Below, in pieces: positions 59,815-64,000 of a DNA stretch of 64,000 bases. Source of the stretch: UBA1672 sp033851915 (GTDB lineage: Bacteria; Pseudomonadota; Alphaproteobacteria; Micavibrionales; Micavibrionaceae). The translations under genes and the position numbers were made by a program. A model generated the notes under the pieces. The model worked only from the letters and a program-made list of their open reading frames with translations. It was not told the DNA's origin and ran no database searches. The stretch is taken from assembly GCA_033851915.1 (NCBI GenBank), contig JAWSVM010000012.1:85440-149439 (forward strand). Direction: 5' to 3'. Position 1 is the first letter of the stretch; each line of letters begins with the position of its first letter.

Positions 59815-60257
59815 TCAGCCCTCCACAATGCATTCTCTAAATGCTCTATGACGTGCTTTACACACCAGTCAGCCATTTTGTGTATGGTGGAGCCTGTAAA
59901 TCTTATCGTCTCTATACCCTGCGTTTTAAAGTACGCATCACGGGCTTTATCTCTGGCTTTGTCTTTGTGGAACTCTGCGCCATCGCACTCAACGCAGATA
60001 GTCACCTGACGCTTTGGAGGCCATACACGTGGCTCGTTATTCCAGCCATATGCTTTGATTATAAAATCAGCCCTGAAATTACCAACTTCGTATTGCGGGA
60101 AGATAAAGAACCCCTCCCCTTGTGGCTGCTCACCGTGTTTTACCAAGATGAATCTACGACTATCCATAAGGGCATTGAAGAACATTCCCTCAATAGGGCT
60201 TTCAAGAAGCCCCTCACCACAGGATATGTTTTGCAGAATGTTGCCAATACCTCTCAT
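59811..60257 (-). CDS. DUF559-like endonuclease
   Basis: A 148-residue protein. The motif SPIEGMFFNAL then FRADFII, ICVECDGAEFH and IRFTGSTIH match the PD-(D/E)xK fold of DUF559/Vsr-like nucleases, with the acidic D-ECD core as catalytic residues. It overlaps both neighbours by four bases (ATGA), so it is coupled to the methyltransferase upstream. It could be a repair nicking enzyme or the restriction half of a small system. Confidence 0.75.
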   Translation of the reverse strand: MRGIGNILQNISCGEGLLESPIEGMFFNALMDSRRFILVKHGEQPQGEGFFIFPQYEVGNFRADFIIKAYGWNNEPRVWPPKRQVTICVECDGAEFHKDKARDKARDAYFKTQGIETIRFTGSTIHKMADWCVKHVIEHLENALWRAE

Positions 60258-60946
60258 AAAACAGCCTCCCGGATTTCTTGCGCCGCATACTCATCTCGAA
60301 TCCGCGCGCATGCGATATCGAAATACTTTTCGTTCTTCTCGATTCCTATGAACGTCTTACCGTGGCGAATTGCTGCAATGCCTGTGGTTCCCGTACCCAT
60401 GAACGGATCAATCACTGATTCCCCATTCACGTTACGCATGATTTTTTCCATCACCTCAAGCGGTTTTACCGTTGGGTGATCGAATCCTGACTTGCCATTA
60501 TTCGCAATGATGTATCGCCGTTTATCTTTATGCTCACCAAGCGGGTGCGCGCCCTCCTGCCATGCATGAATGAAAAACTCTGTATCAGGCAGGTAATGCT
60601 TGTTGGCAACGGGTATGGGGTTCGTTTTGTGGTATTGCAGAACGCATGCGCGCAGATAGCTTCCCGCTAAATACGGCAACAATTTATAAAGCTGGTCATT
60701 GTGGCAGAACACCACGGCTGACTTGTATAGCAATGGGTTTATGATTGCGTGGTCAAAGCCTTGATCTAGCTCTTCATCAATGATGGCATCCAGACATTTA
60801 CGCTCTTTGCGCATTTTACCGCCACCGGACGTTTTAAAGACATACGGCGGGTCAGTAACAAGAGCAACAATAAGCCCAAAGGTCGGCGCGATCTCATACG
60901 CATCCCCCAGATACAGTGTGCAATCACCTATGATGACTTTTGTCAT
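60254..60946 (-). CDS. Phage DNA N6/N4-methyltransferase
   Basis: A 230-residue SAM-dependent methylase. The target motif TDPPYVFKT precedes the SAM-binding region VIDPFMGTGTTGIAAI, and the HPTVKPLEVMEK motif is typical. The order (catalytic motif before SAM motif) marks a beta-class enzyme. The start at 60946 is chosen because it follows the small TM peptide stop by one base (TAACATG). Sequence specificity cannot be read. It may protect phage DNA from host restriction or from the adjacent nuclease. Confidence 0.88.
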   Translation of the reverse strand: MTKVIIGDCTLYLGDAYEIAPTFGLIVALVTDPPYVFKTSGGGKMRKERKCLDAIIDEELDQGFDHAIINPLLYKSAVVFCHNDQLYKLLPYLAGSYLRACVLQYHKTNPIPVANKHYLPDTEFFIHAWQEGAHPLGEHKDKRRYIIANNGKSGFDHPTVKPLEVMEKIMRNVNGESVIDPFMGTGTTGIAAIRHGKTFIGIEKNEKYFDIACARIRDEYAAQEIREAVL

Positions 60947-60947
60947 G

Positions 60948-61052
60948 TTACAATGCCTCACTGTCTATCAACAGGCATACAGCGCCTATGAAGAAATAGC
61001 CGAACGGTAAATCGAAATAGAATCCTGCAAAAAAAGCGAAGAGAACAACCAT
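60948..61052 (-). CDS. 34-residue membrane peptide
   Basis: ATG at 61052 lies three bases after the FtsK-gamma/GapR stop, and its stop lies one base before the methyltransferase ATG. Sequence MVVLFAFFAGFYFDLPFGYF and FIGAVCLLIDSEAL is almost entirely hydrophobic with one Asp-Leu-Pro turn, suggesting two short membrane segments or a hairpin. Exact fit between neighbours supports translation. Function unknown. Confidence 0.5.
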   Translation of the reverse strand: MVVLFAFFAGFYFDLPFGYFFIGAVCLLIDSEAL

Positions 61053-61055
61053 TGC

Positions 61056-61529
61056 TTAAACCATCCCAACCGCAGATTTATACAAATCAAGAATGCTTTC
61101 CGCCTCATGCCGGGCATTTGCATCCATCTTGCGCAGAGCAATAAGCTTACGGATGGCTTTAACATCAAAGCCTACGCCTTTGGCCTCGGCGTAGACTTCC
61201 TTGATGTCCTCCATTAGCGCGGATTTCTCTTCCTCAAGGCGTTCTACACGCTCAATGAATGATGTAAGCCTTTGTCCCTGTACTCCGCCGACGTCTTTGG
61301 TTTCCTGATCATCTAAGGTCTGAGAAATCACGGTTCTTACACCCATATTATTTGCGGCAGAGATAACACCCCGACGCTCCATTTCCTCAATGGTACGGTG
61401 CGCACGGTTATATCCAATTCGCAAATGACGCTGAATGAAACTGGTAGCAACTTTGTTCTCGCGGCGAACGAGATCAACTGCTTGCACGTACATTTCATTA
61501 TCGTCTGGTACTATCTGTGGTTCACTCAT
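61056..61529 (-). CDS. Fusion of FtsK gamma domain and GapR (DUF2312)
   Basis: A 157-residue protein of two recognisable parts. Residues 12-68 (YVQAVDLVRRENKVATSFIQ, HLRIGYNRAHRTIEEMERRG) match the FtsK gamma winged helix, which reads KOPS sequences on the chromosome. Residues 83-154 (RLTSFIERVERLEEEKSALM, YAEAKGVGFDVKAIRKLIAL) match GapR, the alphaproteobacterial nucleoid protein that binds overtwisted DNA ahead of polymerases. The fusion is in the prophage early operon, after regulators and before a methylase. It may control phage DNA topology or localise it; role inferred. Confidence 0.85.
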   Translation of the reverse strand: MSEPQIVPDDNEMYVQAVDLVRRENKVATSFIQRHLRIGYNRAHRTIEEMERRGVISAANNMGVRTVISQTLDDQETKDVGGVQGQRLTSFIERVERLEEEKSALMEDIKEVYAEAKGVGFDVKAIRKLIALRKMDANARHEAESILDLYKSAVGMV

Positions 61530-61592
61530 TTTTCAGTCTCTCTCTTTGGGTTAACTCATGTCTACGCACCCCGCAGGATGCGCAGTGGTGAG

Positions 61593-61862
61593 TTAAACTA
61601 GGTTTTCAAGACGGTTTATTTCGAGATGAAGGTTGGATATTTGCGCATTTAAGCGGCGTAACAAATCTTCTGTTGTGTCGCATGCCCCAGATGGTTCGTT
61701 CTGATCCGCCCCACCAACCTCTGTTGGCAACGCGCAGAATAAGTCATCAACCACCCTCTCAACGCGATTTTTTGCAGATCCGGCGCTATCAACAAGATCA
61801 CGCAATGTGTCGTTTATTTTTGAAAAAAACTTTTCCATATGGGGTTCAGTGTCTTTATGCAT
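61593..61862 (-). CDS. Hypothetical early phage protein, coiled coil
   Basis: An 89-residue protein from ATG at 61862, which has AGAGGAAA about five bases upstream. It begins MHKDTEPHMEKFFSKINDTL and ends RRLNAQISNLHLEINRLENL, a clear heptad-like coiled coil. Two cysteines lie in the middle (DDLFC, GAC). Not recognised. Confidence 0.6.
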   Translation of the reverse strand: MHKDTEPHMEKFFSKINDTLRDLVDSAGSAKNRVERVVDDLFCALPTEVGGADQNEPSGACDTTEDLLRRLNAQISNLHLEINRLENLV

Positions 61863-61884
61863 AGTATTTCCTCTTGGGTTTGGG

Positions 61885-62292
61885 TTAACTTCTTGCCTTC
61901 GCACCATTACGCTTGCCAAAATGATCTCTCGGCTCGTATTTCGTGGTGCGTATTGCTGGCTCTAAAATGTCTTTTGAGTGCTTGAGGAATGCGGTTACAT
62001 CCTTAATGCTCTGGCCTGTATACTTGGCTATCGAGCTTGGGTGGTTGCTCGATTTGCCCATGATTAGGATGATGGATTTTAACGTTGCCAACTGCTTCTT
62101 TGTCTTTGGATTGCGGATTTGTGCATGTGTGACCCCTCTCAGTTTGAGGATTTCACTCACCTGTTTGAAAGATTTGCCAGCAGACTGGTGCGCCTTGTGG
62201 GATTTAGCCTTATTACTTGACATATCGCCTGTGATTACGTTAAACGTACCCGCATCGGATGTTTGAGATATAGAGGTGCTGTCTTTGTTCAT
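61885..62292 (-). CDS. Hypothetical early phage DNA-binding-like protein
   Basis: About 135 residues starting MNKDSTSISQTSDAGTF, with a helical basic C-terminal half (SFKQVSEILKLRGVTHAQIR, IAKYTGQSIKDVTAFLKHS). The last passage has helix-turn-helix character. It is the second minus-strand gene after Cro and could be a replication or CII-like factor. Not identified. Confidence 0.55.
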   Translation of the reverse strand: MNKDSTSISQTSDAGTFNVITGDMSSNKAKSHKAHQSAGKSFKQVSEILKLRGVTHAQIRNPKTKKQLATLKSIILIMGKSSNHPSSIAKYTGQSIKDVTAFLKHSKDILEPAIRTTKYEPRDHFGKRNGAKARS

Positions 62293-62345
62293 TTTATATT
62301 CCGTTCGAAACAACCCCCGAAAGTGCGGGATGCACTGGGGAGTTG

Positions 62346-62561
62346 TTAGTTGTTAGGAGCTGGATACAGGTCAGGCCTAAGATCATGTCGCGTAACTTCA
62401 CCGTTAACGGCTTGCTCAATCTTTAAGACGGATTCTGCTGGAACCTTCTTAGTGAGATTAAGCCACGACCAAACAGCGCGCTGATCTTTGCCAATAAGGT
62501 TGCCAAGTGCTGTTTGTGTGCCTGCTATATCAATAGCTTTTTGTAATGCTTCAATAGTCAT
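62346..62561 (-). CDS. Cro-like repressor (YdaS family)
   Basis: A 71-residue protein (from ATG at 62561) with ALQKAIDIAGTQTALGNLIG as helix-turn-helix and AVWSWLNLTKKVPAESVLKI following, the YdaS/Cro arrangement. It is the first gene of the early minus-strand operon and faces the CI-like gene across the operator, so it is the probable lytic switch protein. Confidence 0.82.
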   Translation of the reverse strand: MTIEALQKAIDIAGTQTALGNLIGKDQRAVWSWLNLTKKVPAESVLKIEQAVNGEVTRHDLRPDLYPAPNN

Positions 62562-62572
62562 GAACATAAGCA

Positions 62573-62637
62573 TACTAATTAATTAGTATTTGTCTACTAA
62601 TATTTTATGGGATGACGGGTTACTAACAAAATAGTAA
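62573..62637. promoter_or_regulatory. CI/Cro operator region
   Basis: Between the divergent repressor genes lie TACTAATTAATTAGTA, a 16-base perfect palindrome at 62573-62588, a single TACTAA at 62595, and TTACTA-N6-TAGTAA at 62620-62637. The repeated TACTAA half-sites are the likely binding sites for CI and Cro. A minus-strand TTGTTA-N16-TAAAAT promoter lies between them. Confidence 0.7.
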
Positions 62638-62647
62638 TAAGGAAGAT

Positions 62648-62977
62648 ATGTTACCTACTGATTTAAAAACGCTTGCAGACAGATTTGTTTGGGCAAGAAA
62701 AAACAAAGGCCTTTCGCAGACAGTGCTTGCGAACGCCATTAGTGTATCCCAACAATCAATCGAAAAACTTGAGAATGGTAATGTTGTAAAGCCGAAATAC
62801 CTACCAGAAGCGGCTGAGTTTTTAGGTGTCCCATACAAATGGTTGTTGAGCAATATAAACGCTGACCCTTGGGCGCAAGAACACCTTGATGCACTCAAAG
62901 GCTTCGATGAAGCAGAGCGTAAGCACTATGATGACGGTATGAAGTTTTTGTTTCCTGATAAATTTAAGAAAGATTAG
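62648..62977 (+). CDS. CI-like XRE-family repressor
   Basis: A 109-residue protein. The XRE helix-turn-helix is LSQTVLANAISVSQQSIEKL, preceded by a helix at the N-terminus; the C-terminal 35 residues are helical (ALKGFDEAERKHYDDGMKFL). It lacks the LexA-type peptidase of large CI repressors, so induction probably uses another route. It is read alone on the plus strand, with VasI-like cargo three bases downstream, so the two may be co-expressed in the lysogen. Good AAGGAAG ribosome-binding site. Confidence 0.85.
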   Translation: MLPTDLKTLADRFVWARKNKGLSQTVLANAISVSQQSIEKLENGNVVKPKYLPEAAEFLGVPYKWLLSNINADPWAQEHLDALKGFDEAERKHYDDGMKFLFPDKFKKD

Positions 62978-62979
62978 TA

Positions 62980-63648
62980 ATGAGAAAATTATCACTTTAC
63001 CTATTCTTGGTAATTACTATGAGCGCAGGATCGTCCCTAGCCGATGAATTAAAGAAGTCTGTGGCAACCTGCGCAATTATAGAGGGGGATTTGAGCCGGC
63101 TAGAATGTTACGACACGCTTGCTAAGGATAATCATTTAGATAAACCCCAAACAGTTGCCGCCACAGATGAAACAGAACAAAAAAAGGATAATTGGCTAGA
63201 CTTAGTCGGTATGGAGCCACCACCACCTAGCAAATGGCGCGTAGATGAGAAGAGCAACCCGATTGACGACTCACTGTCGGTTTATCTTCATTTGCAAGCT
63301 GATAGTGGTAAGTCTAGACGTAATGACATAGTAACCATGTTAATCCGTTGCAAGAGTAACAAGACAGAACTTATGTTAACTTGGCATGATTACCTCGGGA
63401 GCAGTGCTAATGTTCTAACCAGAATAGGCAATGAAAAAGCACAAACAAAGAAATGGTCTTTATCAACAGACTCTAAATCTACTTTTCACCGTAATGGAAC
63501 TATTGCGTTTATTAAGAAAATGGAAAAGTACAATAAGCTACTCGCCCAAGTGACGCCTTATAATGAATCACCCATCACTGCAATTTTTGACACAACAGGC
63601 TTAACCAAAGCATTAGCCCCATTGAAAAAAACATGTAATTGGGAATAA
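62980..63648 (+). CDS. Exported VasI/TagO-like protein
   Basis: A 222-residue protein with a signal peptide (MRKLSLYLFLVITMSAGSSL) and an N-terminal cysteine pair (TCAIIEGDLSRLECYDTLA). The core WRVDEKSNPIDDSLSVYLHL, RCKSNKTELMLTWHDYLG and FDTTGLTKALAPLKKTCNW matches the VasI family, known from some type VI secretion clusters. No type VI genes are nearby. Its transcription with the CI repressor suggests a lysogenic conversion gene acting in the envelope. Confidence 0.78.
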   Translation: MRKLSLYLFLVITMSAGSSLADELKKSVATCAIIEGDLSRLECYDTLAKDNHLDKPQTVAATDETEQKKDNWLDLVGMEPPPPSKWRVDEKSNPIDDSLSVYLHLQADSGKSRRNDIVTMLIRCKSNKTELMLTWHDYLGSSANVLTRIGNEKAQTKKWSLSTDSKSTFHRNGTIAFIKKMEKYNKLLAQVTPYNESPITAIFDTTGLTKALAPLKKTCNWE

Positions 63649-63684
63649 AAAAAACCGCCCTGACCATGTGGGATGTCAGGACGG
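63647..63684 (-). terminator. Terminator for the rightmost minus-strand gene
   Basis: On the minus strand CCGTCCTGAC pairs with GTCAGGGCGG (nine of ten pairs) and is followed by eight Ts. It overlaps the end of the VasI-like gene. Confidence 0.75.
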
Positions 63685-63739
63685 CGTAGTTTACAAGTGC
63701 CCTTGAGTTGTTCTTGGGGAACATGTGGGAGGCACTTGA

Positions 63740-63949
63740 TTACTGCTTATTCTGGTTTACGTTCCTGTCATTAATCCTGTTCATTATATTCCAGTAAAAT
63801 TCTCTGCGCATATCCGAGGTCTTTTTGTTTTCATCAAGCCCGTAGCCAAACAATTTCATGGCCTCGAACTCTTCTGCTGTAATAAGGAAGACTGCGCCCT
63901 GCCCTAATTCGTTGATCTTCTTTAAATCTATTTTCTTATTCTCCGGCAA
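63740..63949 (-). CDS. Small hypothetical protein at the window end
   Basis: A 69-residue protein starting MPENKKIDLKKINELGQGAV, with FLITAEEFEAMKLFGYGLDE in the middle and a basic tail. Not recognised. It ends just before a terminator and sits beyond the CI/VasI genes, so it is probably still within the prophage. Confidence 0.6.
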   Translation of the reverse strand: MPENKKIDLKKINELGQGAVFLITAEEFEAMKLFGYGLDENKKTSDMRREFYWNIMNRINDRNVNQNKQ

Positions 63950-64000
63950 AGCGCCCTCCTGTTTTATAGTTGAAGGGTTAAATCAGCCACCGACACACGG

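Noticed and set aside
1..64000. CRISPR array
   Set aside because: No set of regularly spaced direct repeats of the needed length was seen.

Overview
This window is a chromosome segment of an alphaproteobacterium whose G+C looks below 50% by eye. The assignment rests on a PopZ-like protein beside valS, a DUF3126 protein, an olsBA ornithine-lipid pair, class II DAHP synthase, a tkt-gap-fbaB cluster and a CxxC-less ribosomal protein L31. A free-living or predatory lineage such as Micavibrionales would fit, but the sequence alone does not settle the order.

Region 1 (1-11.9 kb) is core metabolism and translation: the 3' part of transketolase, GAPDH, a winged-helix regulator with a coupled 55-residue ORF, class I aldolase, a small exported EndoU-like protein, epmA, rpmE, a frameshifted unknown gene (13-bp duplication), valS, the PopZ-like gene and pcm. 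Region 2 (11.8-14.9 kb) is a decayed integrated element next to tRNA-Cys and tRNA-Asn. It holds a frameshifted, 3'-replaced tyrosine recombinase, a ParE/ParD-type toxin-antitoxin pair with an upstream palindrome, and a two-base assembly gap whose flanks are the 3' ends of two paralogous genes. tRNA-Arg follows.

Region 3 (15-33.5 kb) is mostly envelope and housekeeping: an orphan 575-residue protein, a low-molecular-weight phosphatase, olsB-olsA, DUF3126, a tandem pair of paralogous exported Cys-containing proteins, then waaA-lpxK-lpxL for lipid A/Kdo assembly, an HD phosphohydrolase, class II DAHP synthase, nadE, gltX, trmJ, rpsD and tRNA-Ile2. Two copies of a structured intergenic repeat lie before gltX and after trmJ.

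Region 4 (about 33.5 kb to the window end) is a nearly complete, long-tailed prophage with Mu-like head genes, probably inserted at tRNA-Ile2. Its left edge carries plus-strand accessory genes: a Y-family polymerase, a membrane protein and an HEGTH putative zincin. The minus-strand late genes follow. Listed from low to high coordinate, which is 3' to 5' of transcription, they are: SGNH hydrolase, nested spanins, SAR endolysin, holin candidate, tail fibre proteins, an RcGTA-like spike base, hub/distal tail proteins, tape measure, chaperones with an A10 frameshift site, tail tube, neck proteins, major capsid, decoration protein, protease/scaffold, portal-MuF fusion, TerL and TerS. The early minus-strand block contains a DUF4145 protein, a LexA-like wHTH protein, a DUF1376/DnaA-N-like replication protein, a DUF559 nuclease, a DNA methyltransferase, an FtsK-gamma/GapR fusion, a YdaS-like Cro, and across a palindromic operator a CI-like repressor followed by a VasI-like exported protein. 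No integrase is visible for this prophage; the right end is probably beyond the window.

No stretch longer than about 300 bases is without a supported feature. The 239-base interval 35353-35591 and the 150-base interval 10841-10990 show nothing I can call.
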